A stretch of DNA of 64,000 nt from Effrenium voratum (GCA_963377175.1 CAUJNA010003494.1:537256-601255), one strand, 5' to 3'. Numbered from the stretch's first letter, positions 42,301 through 49,299 are shown. The notes: a model not told the origin generated them from the sequence alone. A program made the numbers and translations.

Positions 42301-42935
42301 CATACAACTGTGCCACGCAAGGGCTAACCCCTGAGAGCCTCGATTTCCTTGGCCGGATTGCCCGTGCGGTTGTTGCTGACCCAGGCCGTACCAGGGAGGA
42401 GCGCGAGAGAGGCGGATCCCAAAACACCGGAACCAAGCTGGTGTTCATCCCGAATCTGAATAAGCGCGACCCCCATGAGCTCAACGTTTCCACGGAAGCA
42501 TTCATCGCCCACCACGCGAGGTTTTACACCATCACTCAATTCGCAGTCATGTGTGCCTACCGCTTCATCCCGGGCAACCAAGTGCCGATCATCATCGGGC
42601 ACAGCGGATCATACGTCCCGGAAGGGAACGTCGAAAGGATTTTGGAGGTCATGACCAGTTTCATTCGGGCCTCCTGGATCAAGTTCGACTCCCAGGGCAC
42701 CATCAGCACCGGTGAACTGGAAATCCCGCGGTTTTCCTCCGGCCGGACGCGGACCTATCCTGTTGAGGCGAGGAACACCCAGTGGAGGGCGATCACCCGG
42801 TCCATTCGCCCCGAGCCCTACACCAAAGGAAAGGGCAAGGGCAAAGGCAAGAGCACGGGGCGTCAGGACTGGAGCTCTTGGTACGGGTGGTCCTCTGGAT
42901 GGCATCAATGGCGTCAGGGTCCGTGGGGATGGTGA
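30393..42935 (+). CDS. gag-pol: Gag-Pol polyprotein with methyltransferase-like, SGNH-like and Tpt1-like domains
   Basis: One ORF of 4,180 residues from the first ATG after a 54-base leader to TGA 42933. Order: coiled coil (131-243), Asp-then-Lys-then-Ser low-complexity stretch (331-409), copia-type gag fold (about 440-645), two CCCH fingers (677-695, 731-749), Arg/Ser-rich linker, protease (Asp956), integrase (Zn 1183-1197; Asp1228, Asp1290, Glu1321), RT (Asp1796; YVDD 1886-1889), RNase H (Asp2223, Glu2267, Asp2444), methyltransferase-like (2555-2780), SGNH-like (2883-3120), acidic linker, Tpt1-like (3459-3729), zinc-ribbon-like (3857-3876), Lys/Gly/Trp tail (4145-4180). All retrotransposition motifs are intact, with no stop or frameshift between gag and pol. 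The part after about 38,800 is visibly richer in G/C third positions than the integrase-RNase H part. Processing is presumably by its own protease; the cleavage sites cannot be told. Confidence 0.97.
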   Translation: MASNGDGCHPAIARMNEAVANELIKGGHPEGKPPCNPSQRSRSSFPESDQGDALVPITSVVLPEDSMGSGGEPLAGHQPGQEMHAHMTKNETHLHQHHVSAPNIYQHSQTVNVVNTGPSTEEVAAYASARHDAIINQLQAGHVEERGRLYQDAVNHINVCQQEAMAKEREFNEARQQWVAQRSEAEQKYERLKLIWEVTHNKQKEDADRNAAEMREIIMKQSRDIEALRHELKSRSEQSSSSNVPIFGLRPKASPVQTFPPPGLDLSSKVRVRSASTELRRDGPGAADDLDGDAGDYEPTSPAQDLNDGGGCPSGAGNGQSGGGGEPPAGNPDDDDDPDDDDDDGNDDGKKSKKDKKKKKKKDKKKKSKKDKKKKKKSHKKRKSGSPSDSPSSSSSSSSTSSSSSSSSEKARVIRKKLNKILGKQASAMDADHDKPKVKEAERIVVPSFPLPESYRNWRIKVREAVCAASDRPDDAFTWISRVWEPAVTIEELKDPGAFLTLDAKLLSALTNIIQGDLARQVDTFKEIEAQKRNPVRGRQVLLMVHEHLSTNIKHGATYAMEDLLNVRLVNDNLTSFMRSWEGVLAGMNAKTPDDSMLEALFYNQLKKSKQMQHHLNVYLSASEESADHSYTYLIESVRQYLSRARLERNRERVARQNGGRPAAPAAESQRVPKGFCIAFVKYGSCRRDNCTYKHEQPSGDARGRTPSRDAKPKKGKGKGRTNSPKGKKECRFYPKGRCDRGENCPFAHIDPKPAVPGSREPSTDKQKKQGKDRKHRKSSRDRSKSTSRSTSRDSKGEKKKGHKGKSSGKPSPAAVCVLGCLLSSMMNAPIAEGNLMSDWKHVPALPSVRFSSKVEMNRIPAHGEQFKIADKPRVYPKVYPIDHQFSHDEVSIDDARLEATMLAFIVRRELEGHPTRCNYECDSEIGCWQCAPRDMGAKPALASKRFSPNCSWIIDTGSGTDLFTRANCPEYAIYDSNDPVMLMTANGPSDSSKQANMAAGDLGNTDPYLLPQTPSVLSVGLKCMNQGYDFIWHAKEKPFFVKPDGTRIYLKVRDYVPYYDVWDGDSAMACPAKGTPPSRPEGQVARSNAPSESSHSSSVQTEDAAEEEYTPSIAPLEDPEVHARVVAELLANDPVEVIPDEPAEPMESKDLAGEDVVGNPDKKSPRSLAESALRQEAASRKHLMTHQPKNPFCEVCKCAKMTKSPSRSRGGSRQVDARKFAEHITADFIITADEQELGIDDEYSALVISDVATGFKYAYPFAKRNTEATVKAFQHFTSSSDEVGTFYSDNAPELIAAAEQMGWRHVLSQEYIHKTNAVAERSIRTVLEGTRVALAQAGLNHSYWPHAARHWCLSQNVCEPPSGSRTPWNLRFEEEFKGQFLPFGCRIDYWIGPRQKPKKDLKFDPTSNPGVFVGYVIHPGFLWRGDYLVASLKELNETDFDDVVKLHRVFKITRPDGNFVFPMQDRYKSLREGKISSDQSGPTIQDAPLLEAGQDPEAVADVEDETLLDEPAPSKVETIKTVDHKTGGLVEIPKEGSSFSEAGGFLVRKYKGTNRPPTISSFVWQSMSQKQRREAKQKYEKDKLIETLPKTADRPASSKERKAAAAEAKEQRRSEGLAGLSVKQLTELIMFSGEDPAPAMPTVKGLSQAHRHKLGFHEHMYAAVARPVNAAEIRVNPEAQKSLDVEWEKLSVKKAWDLEGIREWDHVSSEAKKTGEKAHVGRVFEICVEKGSELPKGHKLRKFKGRTVFQGNDVKDENSEAALFAELGSSPATMEAGKVVDAYGAQPGYKTEQADGKQAYTQSLMRGTKTWVRLPKTRWPKSWMGKYKDPVVPLRLALYGHPDSGGLWEIDCTYRLGVVNFVLLYPDTWPSLFYHHELQLLLIVYVDDFKMSGPEKNMKEGWRLISTQIDMDEPEPIGRYLGCKHMVRPGETLSVTDHPFADVFQHSLPDPAAKNATPARRTQDHWEYMPEHGVLACHHIQPRCKLMRLNDEVTSELGLTGKRYTEYRGCTPEGDAGELWDDVTNPKVSLPHLWQGTSYFFDTSVGDAMNALAAAKKSRSKSQAKSEARAQGFFYLDQLEKDQPAMREPVTVVEYDMCSFLESCVDRYVDLAGGNAKTIKKVPTPFHDDKIARPVENEQEIKGVLAPIATKVLMKILFAARMARFDLLRAVQGLASRVTKWSADCDKALHRLVCYVDTTKDLKMSCFIGDPITQCRLWIFADADHAGEHDSKSTSGCVLALVGPNTYYPLTAFSKKQTSVSMSSTESEVVAANVSLRAVGLPSAGLWAYLQNAGGISTKSPPEGKVVTKVDSGDYWIYEPHRFMLSRVHKRVRNTLFDPESTKDCPVNCKMLGRSRTTIMIDEEAEVDLMQDDWKFQPHRPVKRWTGRTLFRVYGMFDVDYQIESTEIREAVTDWDYVGDERIGSASISLFGPKCLRGVFVEDNQSTIRILESGKSPAFRHTDKTQRVNLAWLAEQFRRKHYQLVHADTVRQSADICTKPFTNSDKWKNALKLISHTDIHSDTSKNRGSSPRMDGRTGEPAAAAPCPTPRCIIEVCCGEDSKLGDVGRSTAAGCQVFRFTLNNDFNQSENRKIAVEFAKQFQHILIWASLPCTGGTPWNFINNKIPSARKKVANHRKLFNTLWNSFEAFLDEMGHLNPSIAIEWPKGCTYWKLPKVKSILDKHGLDKSDFDGCAVGIVNADGIPLKKPWSVATNVGMLGKTLSKFKCRCTSPHAQGRGQSLKNTENYTFKLTDAIHAAFSISVASRVIQSTPAIRMSSLAPSVDILLNDVLEKELDIQGTIYNLVEWDKLMKQFQTQAAIATIPEPDTVTRTIASQEQAPGVMLGGTLAGSNSEMAYWDLIQVLGRNAPAEFRAVPCPSEEVVDILVIGDSSCAMVEEPNSKYPTKHHVAELLQAEQLKGVRNIYHGMDWGKGLEAIYSTMEAKVRFIAEDNSQKGIKQLPISVYVLWGGNDVFGNYGFVGCRWIHEKRFNRTEAGRKAASEWPKVQRTRVYEQLDFFKEAVGLGRIRDITFISNPDAEDYALTSDYNEAMNGCLRYLADGDIDDGTRVKAIDSIDPSVMTLLAHRYDDVHMTYSNANRKVVSKFLHAAINTQLLAQRIRYALPAIGRVEPYVKGEPVDPVLFGWPTCLKLAKALHEFAAMEEKPDWSHDQEGEEIDVDVAAWMKVAEDESYNAITIDMQGAKVDESEIVLEAVDKGEENSDDELDRVEVAMSQYIDITAEKHGLSKVPDDEDKDKWLLLGDDTHDFGWDAENLPPGVHRAAPEGQSIIIAEGDLFDQETVASVELVSEADESEAAGMSSMITAESVAFESVTEGTSTSKQPPTPPPSRRGTASKHAVGEPQSTGFIEIGDESDPTAAGSTDKPQVKAMPRVAKAKVPPGNAEGEPRSKKQKDPKQEKIFWEDWARTRKINTKVPAEEQSEWLEVEDMGHVPKVNMDRDYRLVAISKKMSYFLRGGAFKDGKPHPPFRGIDLSVEFDALVRHLNDRIANVMPWEVMICIRNNNTRRFRVMVGPPPLGEASWKGLPYQALRVRAVQGHHNELTRKYTEQAILTNLYSFDEEFTAAKYLAGQYPRAVRHPELTDQWRRGFPAVLYHTCDLRSAESILKFGLVPGGYPKSTGRAHVYFNPTPPWEAQMRKLAGTRAGRPVTIAFDTELMMQDGIRLFTSDEAFMSADWVGNAYVIYAFHTRKNEFLYFNRAYPELRKRYREALTTELAPGPHDVNPNFFRSENTLTAEKAWRHWRTVVEGTKNGKLLPGSVTEIETIDELAPRKGKSNERPAGPTYQVAPATLRRVPELSRGEKGHGRGWNNLRNRYQSEPRWEDLLFTTMMKIPVVKCWNRRCNNQQIDGYLLCQECRADMVAWTDARIATEVVRLEHTASLQGMVFYLEDLQGGGGKWIRSKHHFKEGEKRGGISVEASLRKTAKTHLTKALAMGCEKVSDRLSVDPFYAYNCATQGLTPESLDFLGRIARAVVADPGRTREERERGGSQNTGTKLVFIPNLNKRDPHELNVSTEAFIAHHARFYTITQFAVMCAYRFIPGNQVPIIIGHSGSYVPEGNVERILEVMTSFIRASWIKFDSQGTISTGELEIPRFSSGRTRTYPVEARNTQWRAITRSIRPEPYTKGKGKGKGKSTGRQDWSSWYGWSSGWHQWRQGPWGW
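30783..31121 (+). other. Gag N-terminal coiled coil
   Basis: Residues 131-243 are charged and helix-rich with heptad-like Leu/Ile/Ala spacing and no Pro (for example QKYERLKLIWEVTHNKQKED). Probably an oligomerisation segment for particle assembly. Confidence 0.6.
31710..32327 (+). other. Copia-type gag (capsid-like) domain
   Basis: Residues 440-645 open with FPLPESYRNWRIKVREAV, a W-containing helix typical of gag/UBN2-like domains, followed by helical sequence with LARQVDTFKEI and SFMRSWEGVLAGM. Assigned from position and character, not alignment. Confidence 0.6.
32421..32639 (+). other. Two CCCH zinc fingers in gag
   Basis: Finger 1 is C677-X8-C686-X4-C691-X3-H695 and finger 2 is C731-X7-C739-X5-C745-X3-H749 (CRFYPKGRCDRGENCPFAH). 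CCCH fingers bind RNA in cellular proteins; most copia gags use a CCHC knuckle at this place. Confidence 0.85.
33225..33542 (+). other. Aspartic protease domain
   Basis: SWIIDTGSGTDLF places the catalytic Asp at 956, the usual retropepsin DTG/DSG motif in single copy. The active enzyme would be a dimer. It lies between gag and integrase as in copia elements. Confidence 0.85.
33939..34652 (+). other. Integrase domain
   Basis: A zinc-binding H1183-X3-H1187-X6-C1194-X2-C1197 is followed by the DDE core: Asp1228 (TADFII), Asp1290 (YSDNAPE) and Glu1321 (NAVAERS, the copia-type VAER motif). The H-to-C spacing is much shorter than in typical copia integrases. Confidence 0.9.
35409..36137 (+). other. 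Reverse transcriptase domain
   Basis: KGRTVFQGND, Asp1796 in EQADGKQAY, LALYGHPDSGGLWE and LLIVYVDDFKMSG (YVDD 1886-1889) follow the order of Ty1/copia RT. All three catalytic Asp residues are present. Confidence 0.95.
36990..37950 (+). other. RNase H domain with a large internal insertion
   Basis: Asp2223 (FADADHAG) and Glu2267 (SSTESEV) are spaced as usual. The third motif, Asp2444 (FVEDNQST), and the closing HADTVRQSADICTKPF lie about 175 residues further on, where copia elements normally have about 20-25. The inserted segment contains WTGRTLFRVYG and an acidic patch and is not recognised. Confidence 0.85.
38040..38730 (+). other. SAM-methyltransferase-like domain
   Basis: Residues 2555-2560 EVCCGE (motif I-like), Pro-Cys 2612-2613 in ASLPCTGGTPW (motif IV-like) and Glu2664 in AIEWPKGC (motif VI-like) follow the order of cytosine-5 methyltransferases. 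No target-recognition domain is evident, and the sequence is too diverged to call a C5 enzyme with confidence. It may act on nucleic acid or be an inactive derivative. Confidence 0.55.
39039..39750 (+). other. SGNH/GDSL-hydrolase-like domain
   Basis: VIGDSSC (Gly2890, Asp2891, Ser2892), VLWGGND (Gly2970 to Asp2973) and YDDVHMT (Asp3089, His3092, spaced D-x-x-H) reproduce blocks I, III and V of SGNH hydrolases in the right order. A Gly candidate for block II lies in NIYHGMDWGKG. The family cleaves esters (lipids, acetylated sugars, some nucleic-acid adducts); the substrate here is unknown. Confidence 0.7.
40767..41577 (+). other. Tpt1/KptA-like RNA 2'-phosphotransferase domain
   Basis: ISKKMSYFLRGG (Arg3475), NNNTRRFRV, RVRAVQGHHNE (His3558), VLYHTCDLRSAESILKFGL (His3615) and STGRAHVYFN (Arg3641, His3643) follow the motif order of Tpt1: S-x-x-LR, RF, QGHS, YHGT, I---GL, R-x-HVH. 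The Arg and His positions match residues essential in the yeast and bacterial enzymes. The usual QGHS and HGT are QGHH and HTC. Tpt1 uses NAD+ to remove a 2'-phosphate from spliced RNA. Confidence 0.75.
41961..42020 (+). other. Zinc-ribbon-like CX4C..CX2C motif
   Basis: C3857-X4-C3862-X10-C3873-X2-C3876 in a short segment (CWNRRCNNQQIDGYLLCQEC). It could bind zinc and nucleic acid. Confidence 0.55.
42825..42932 (+). other. Lys/Gly-Trp-rich C-terminal tail
   Basis: KGKGKGKGKSTGRQDW is followed by eight Trp in the last 21 residues. Likely an RNA-binding or particle-interaction tail; inference from composition only. Confidence 0.5.
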
Positions 42936-43446
42936 GCGCCCGCATCAATTACAAAAGTTTGCTTATGTTGTGGTAACCATTTCAATTTCATTGGTGATGT
43001 CATGTTCAAAACTATTATCTTTCATCCATTGATGCCGCAACATTAGCAGTGCCAAGTTTGCACGCCCGGCGGAAGCTGCGGCCGTAGGTCAATCCACGGC
43101 CGCCACCACCGGATGTCATTTCAGTATTGCCCAGCGGAGGCTGTGGTCGTGAGATCACCTTCGCTGTTGGCAACAGTGTGAATTCAGTTTCAAGCATTCA
43201 CATGGAAATCACATGTGTTTTGCCCGACGGAAGTCGTGGTCGGCCGATTCGGATGGCACGCTCCTGCAAAAGTCCAAATGCATCGCAGTTGCAGCGACCA
43301 TTGACGCATGAGGCCTCATATCACCATGGCTTGCCACCTATCCCACTGAGGCTCTACGTCTTCACTGCCTTGACCTCAGAGGACTTTGCTTCAGGCATGG
43401 GGGGAGAAACGTGTACAAAGTACTGTTCTCACCGACGCACCTCTGC
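42936..43446 (+). other. 3' untranslated region with three 22-nt motif copies
   Basis: Copies at 43064-43085, 43129-43150 and 43222-43243 fit GCCCRRCGGARGYYGYGGYC. Spacing is 65 and 93 bp. No ORF of note. The motif could serve RNA packaging, dimerisation or stability. Confidence 0.65.
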
Positions 43447-43457
43447 AAAGCGGGGGG
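43447..43457 (+). promoter_or_regulatory. Polypurine tract
   Basis: AAAGCGGGGGG directly abuts the right LTR, the place where second-strand synthesis is primed. One C interrupts the purines. Confidence 0.8.
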
Positions 43458-43550
43458 TGTTGATAGGTAATGGCATACCGACATGACAATGGCTCAAGAA
43501 AAACAAGCTGCTGCCCGTGCTGACTTTTAGGTAGATCCCACCTTTCAACA
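43458..43550 (+). repeat. 3' LTR (93 bp)
   Basis: Identical to 30246-30338. Followed by the AAAAG duplication. Confidence 0.95.
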
Positions 43551-43555
43551 AAAAG
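43551..43555. other. Target-site duplication, right copy (AAAAG)
   Basis: Matches 30241-30245. Confidence 0.95.
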
Positions 43556-46500
43556 CAGCATGGGCATCCCTTCATCCCTTTGGTGGACCGTTTTTGGGTT
43601 TGCCTGGAGCCTTGCGAGGCGGCTTTTTTTGGCAAAAAGAAACACGTGGGACAAAGGCTTGCAAACTGTGTGCATTTCAGTCCCATGAAGGTTGCGGTGT
43701 TTAAACTCAGACGTCTTTGTCTCTGTGGGCGGGGGCCTAGACAAGCAATCAGGACGGCCAGGTTGCACTCGTGGTTGCAAGCAGGGAAATGAGAAGTCTT
43801 TAGACAACTTCTGAATTTCGCTGGCAACGGGCGTTTAGGGGATTTCAGCAGGTGATTTCCTGTTGGCGTTCCTGTCAAACACCAGACATATCCTCGGTAT
43901 CCTCAAAGAAGGCACATTTGTGGACAAAGTAGTCGGGTCAGGTTGACAAAGAGTCAAAGCGCACTTCCAATGCATGTGAAAAGGGGAAGTGTCCTTAAAT
44001 GTGAGCCCTGGATGAATAAACCGGGGTTAGTTTATTACTGAGGGGCGTCTCACTATTGGAGGGGTACACCCCACTATTTGTAGGGATGGGTTTGTTAGTC
44101 CGGGGTCAACATTGGTTGGCGCACAATTGACATTCAGCGGTTCTACAATGAGGTATCGGCCAGTCATTTTTCCAGTTTGATGCAGCTTCCTCCAGCCATC
44201 CCCCTCAGACTTTTGGGTTTGGGTTTAGAACGATGTAGCGCATAGTCCTGGTCACTATTTTGACTGTTTCTGGGGTCATCAAAGTCAGAAACTAGGGTGG
44301 TTTCCCTTTGAATTACCACAGGGGTGACTTTGATAGTGGAATAAGGGAGTCAGTATTCATATCCTTCTAACAATCTAACTTAGCGATCAACGAAGCACGT
44401 AGGAACCTCAGCAGCGCAGAGGGTAAATACGCAGGAAGTCACCCCCCACCCCTTGGAATCTGTCAAACTAATGAGCCAGTATCACTCAATTTGAACCTGT
44501 GGGAAACACTTGCAGTTGGCTACCCCGCAGGTAACCCCTAAAATCAAAGTTCAGGAGTGCAGGGGAGAGCCGCAAGCCCTCGTTTTCATCACCTTCCAAC
44601 TTCCATTTGCGTTTCAGTATAATGTGGTTTTATGTCCCATGTTGTTTTGTTTTCAAAGGAATCTATCACCACTGGACATATGTTCTCATTTGTTTGCAGG
44701 GGACGCATTCGCAAATGGTATATCGCCTCAACCCAGAGGAAACCGTTGTCGTTTTCGGGAACCGTTGTCAAACACATGCCATTTTTGGCCAGCCTTTTTT
44801 TGGGGACCACCCAAATTGTTGAAGAACGATGGTTGAAACAAATGGTTGGAATCACCCTCCACCCCCCCAACTGCTTTTTGCACAGTTTGGATTTTGGAAA
44901 AAGCCGTTGGGGGGTGCTGGAGGGTACTTTGGTTTGAGGGAACAGCTGCTTGAAAAGATAATCTCGATGGCTTGAAGCGAAGTCGCCAATCCGCGTACCC
45001 CCTCCCTGGGACATGAGTCATTCCAGGTTCAGTTTTTTTTGGCAAACAGGAGCTTGTGGACCCAAGACTGATTATGTTTGTTTTTGGGTAAGGGCTTGGA
45101 ATATCACCCTCCCAAGAATGTTAATGTCTTTGGGTGGGACAATGACCATTTTGAGCTCTCCAGGCTTGGGCCGCCCCCCCGCAGCATCGACACCACCGCC
45201 CGTGCCTCTCTGAAGCCCAAGGCAGGGCCCTCGAAGAGTTCAGACCCATGGATTAGACGAAGCTCAGCACAAATATGTCCACCATGATAGGTTCCCTCTA
45301 AAACCAGGGGAAAAAGAACAACTATCCTAGGGGTGCCTTCCACGTCCATTCTTTCCAGCCGGATCTTTCTACAAAACCACCAAAAACCCTGGGGAATTGG
45401 CGATCGGGTTTTGAAAAGAACGATGGTTGAAAAGAATGGGGGCTCAACCCCTAGAAATGAAGGATCAACCCCTAGAAATGAAGGTTCTTTACTAATACTA
45501 GCAATGTGTCTTTCAGACTGGTGAACCAGACGCAGTTGTTCCAAGTGAATCGACCTTTTGATCTCACCCTTTGTTTTTTTTGCCATCTTTCGGGTTTAGT
45601 AGGGGTCCCAAAAGGTGATCACCTTTTACTTGGATTTCCAGGTCCTTTGGGCAAGTGAGAAAGGGGAAACCAGGAAAATTCACCAAATTTGTTTGGGGCA
45701 AGGACACCCTCAACTTTTTTGGGGGGCCACCGAACAACGACTCATATTGTCCGTTTGTCAAGAACGCAAGAACGTTGAAAAACTTGGATTAGGACCACCT
45801 CTTGGGTTTTCTTGAGACCCATAGATTGCCAGGGAGCCCAGCAAACCTGGTTTGTAGGATCATCATGTTCGTTTGGGTGACGCCCTTTTGGTGGTCCATG
45901 GGAAATTGCAGGCAGGGCTGCACCCTTTTTGGGAAGATAATAGCAAGTTTGGGCTTGTTTTGGACAAGCTACTCAGGAAGTGAGACCTCTTGTATCGAGA
46001 ATCCCGTAAACATGGCTGGCGGACAAACATGTTCATCGACATGATGTCTTCCATAAAGGATGCGCGCTCAGAATCATACCCATTCCAAGAAGAAGCATCA
46101 CATTTTCGAAGAGAAGACCCGCAGTGTCTATGACCCTGAACAAAACAAGGTTTTCTCTCAACAGTTGTAGGTACTCCCCCCCCCCCCAGACGCCAGGAAG
46201 CATACGTGTCCTTTTTGGTTGTTTCGGTGAAAAATTAGATGGCGAGATCTTCGAGGAACATCCGTCTATTTTCCCAACAGAACACCTATGCCAGGGATGC
46301 CCTGAGAACCAGCAAGTCAACATCTTCTTTTGCTGTCCCGGGAAACTCACGACATCGAGCTCTCGAGCGGCGGGAACAACGGGGAGGCGAATGATGTGCT
46401 GGATGACTTAACGTTCCTCACAACTTTGCTTTCTTCGCTGCGGGCAAGCACAGCTGACGCTGTGTCTTTGGCACTGACGGAGACAAAGTCAGTATATGCT

Positions 46501-47395
46501 GGGAGCACGAGCGGCGCGTGGAAGCGACACAGGCACTGCTGAATCTTCGCGGTGCCCTGGCTGACGTGGACCAGACCTGTGATGTGGAGCCAGGAAAGCT
46601 GCAGGGAAACTCAATGGGGCTAGCCCTATTTTTGAGACGGTCTCCGGATGGGTGTGTCTTTTTTCAGGGTACCGCGGGTACCCCTTAAGGTTGGTTCAAA
46701 GGGACACCCACGAGTATGTGTCCTCTATTTCGTAGACTGATGCGGATAGGGAATCTTTTGGGCGAAGTCTAGCGGAATCCCGCACCATGGTCCCTTGTTG
46801 GTGGTTTTGACAACGTCACCTTTTCGTCCCATCAATCATGCGTCCATCACCTTGAATCAAACTATCCTCCCCATGCAAACCATATTCATCGTCTTGTGCT
46901 CAATCTGTAAGGGACATAATTCAAGTCAGTTTCATTCGAAGGTGAGTTTGTCGAAGGGGTGATGTGACAAGGGAAAAAATGGGCACCCTGTCACAGCTCC
47001 AAGGAGCTTTGACGTTGCATGGATGGCGACAAAGACATCATCCCAAGACATCACCACGGCCTCTCAAGCAATTGGAAGGCCATCTCCTGTCTCCATGCAC
47101 AGGACCACGCGAGACATGTGGGCGATGGTCACCAACTTTTGTAAGGATTTAGCCAACTGCAGGCAAACACGGAATATCATAAAAAAGGGTGAAATGTACC
47201 AGACATCTCTTGATCCGCCCCAGAAACCAATGTATCCCAGTTGGAAGTGGCGCTTCCCCTTTAAACTCACCCAACCAAAAACAGTATTACCCCTTTTTCC
47301 CATGGAACTCCACTGGGCATCTGAGGTATAGTTGGAGAAGTCAGAGCTAGACCGATTCGAAGAGAACGACGCGTGTTGAGGCCCCACCCCCGCAG
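43556..47395. other. Intron-like or intergenic DNA, no gene seen
   Basis: Contains a GGGGTCAACATT-family repeat (44010-44120), a tandem CCCTAGAAATGAAGGATCAA duplication (45446-45484), a half copy of the CTCACTTCCTGAGT element (CTACTCAGGAAGTGAG near 45970) and a C11 run at 46178. Short open frames lack recognisable content. Confidence 0.4.
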
Positions 47396-47600
47396 CCAAG
47401 AGCCAGCCTCGCTGAAGCTGCGTCGTCGGCGTCCGCGGCTGCTTCGGCGGCCGGTCCGTCTGCGGCCGCTGCGGCGTCCGGAGGCGGCGAAGGGAGAAAT
47501 CGTCCGGGTGGACAGTTGGGGGGGAACAAGTTCAACAAGAGCCAGTTGGTATCGCACCGTGAAATTTCCACCATACATTTGGCTATGGAGGGAATCGGGG
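47396..47600 (+). CDS. Exon-like island, Ala/Gly-rich linker
   Basis: From CCCGCAG to GTATGT. One frame reads PRASLAEAASSASAAASAAG, then PSAAAAASGGGEGRNRPGGQ and LGGNKFNKSQLVSHREISTI. Low-complexity Ala/Ser/Gly followed by a normal-looking segment. An Arg-rich alternative frame is also open, so the frame choice is tentative. Confidence 0.35.
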
Positions 47601-49187
47601 GTATGTTTAGGTTCTTCTAGGTTCTACCATGTTTAGGTTGACTCCCACAGAACAGCCATGTTCGGTGGGACATGTGGACCACAGCCATATGTCAACCTCA
47701 GAGTATTTTCGCGATATATTTCGGGTGATATATGTGGGTCAAACATAGGGTAACCCAAACATGGCAAACATGGCGGGCGCCCGGGTCACTCAAGGGCTAA
47801 AACCTGTGGTATCCTGGTTTAATGTTGACCCATACCCATCTAAAAGAAACTCAAAACATATGTAATTCTTGTTTGGTATTAGCCCAGTAGGCCAGAAAGT
47901 GTAGCTGGAGTTGAAACTAGCTTACATCTTCAGGTTTCACTCGCCATTTGATTACTCCAACTGAAATCTTTGGCGTCTCTGGCCAGGTAGGCTCCAGGAA
48001 AAGGTTCCGGGTTCAAGGCTGGCATCAGCGCATGAAAATTGCGCACCATAATCTAAGGTGGGGATCTGGGGCCAAGATTCTGACCGTTTTTAGGGCTGAT
48101 CAAAGTCAACTTTCGGTTCTACCAACATGGATATGGGTGTTTCTCAAAAGGACGGAACCCTCAAAGTGGTTGTGTCCATGGGGGAAGTTTTGGTGTGCGG
48201 CTCATTGGCTCCCAGGCCAAGCAACAGGCAATTGCGGATTGAGCTTCCTGGCTTTGTCTGGGTCTCCCAGTAATGCCCGAAAACCGTTTCTTTTTTTGGG
48301 GAGGGTTCCCCTACCAAAATAGACTACAGAAAAAGGGTGCCCTTATTCTGACCTCTCTACTGGTTGTGATTGAAATTCAGTGTGAGCCTTTCACTATCAA
48401 TGGGTCCCCTAAAACAGACAAAGCTAGTTCAATCTATGTGGGGCAATGCGAAACAACTCACCAAGCTTTAACCACAAAAGGGGAAACACGTGGCTGTGGC
48501 TCAAAAAATGGGTGAAATGCCCGGCGCCTTGCGAAATGGAACCAGCGTCATCCCAGAACATGGCGATTCGGTCTCTGACCGAATCGCCTGGACTCCTAGA
48601 CCTTCCTTTTTTTTAACGAGGTAATCGACGGTTTGCTCGTGGCTTGGAGCAGCCCTCAAAGCTGTATGGTTTTCCCCAAGCAACTCAGGGATCCTAACGG
48701 AACTTCTGCTGTCCCTTACCATCCTGGTAGGGCTGTAGGATTCCCTGGATGGTTGGCCAAGTTAGCCACTTGCTGCTCACCAAGCCTCATGATCAAATCA
48801 GGGTTGATTAATCGGAGAGTACCCACATTTGTGATCTCCAAATTCGCCCCGGCCGGTAATACTCCCGAGTCCTCATAACGTAGGAAGTAATTCAGACACC
48901 GGCCTGATCATGCCAGGACTTCCCAAACCCGCCCCAAAGGTTTGTCATGTTTGATTGCTGATATTTTCCTGTAGATACATGTAGCTCGTGGAGTTTTGGA
49001 CCTGAACACCAGCACAACATCAGGGGTCAAATAGAAAGGTGCACTGGTTTGCCAATGGAATCCCCTTCAAAACGTGACGCAGGCAGAAGGATGGGAATCC
49101 TCTTTGGTATCACAGAACACGGCCACCATATCCCATATCCCTACATGAGGCACTTTGTCTGGTGAATGGCCTAGGCAAGCAACCAAA
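47601..49187. other. Intron-like DNA, no gene seen
   Basis: Only short open frames and scattered stretches of the TTTTGG-type repeat family (near 48120-48310). Confidence 0.4.
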
Positions 49188-49299
49188 CTTGGTGGCTGCC
49201 AGCTATCCCCTTAGCCTTTTAGCTTTTTAGTGTTTAGTGGGGATTTCCATTTAACCCACTAAAAGTTAAACTTTCGCGCGGGATCTGAGGACAGCCCAG
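49188..49299. repeat. Palindrome-bearing dispersed repeat
   Basis: CTTGGTGGCTGCCAGC start, CCACTAAAAGTTAAACTTTC near-palindrome, GGACAGCCCAG end. Confidence 0.8.

Larger units (their letters stand above)
30246..43550 (+). mobile_element. Complete Ty1/copia LTR retrotransposon with an accessory-domain cassette
   Basis: A 13,305-bp element: 93-bp LTRs at both ends with no difference between them, TGTTG...CAACA termini, an AAAAG duplication on both sides, a primer-binding candidate right after the left LTR, a purine tract right before the right LTR and one uninterrupted 4,180-codon ORF. The domain order integrase-RT-RNase H places it in Ty1/copia. Identical LTRs and the intact ORF imply recent insertion and possible activity. 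The LTRs are far shorter than the usual few hundred bases for copia elements, while the ORF is about three times the usual length. Confidence 0.95.
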
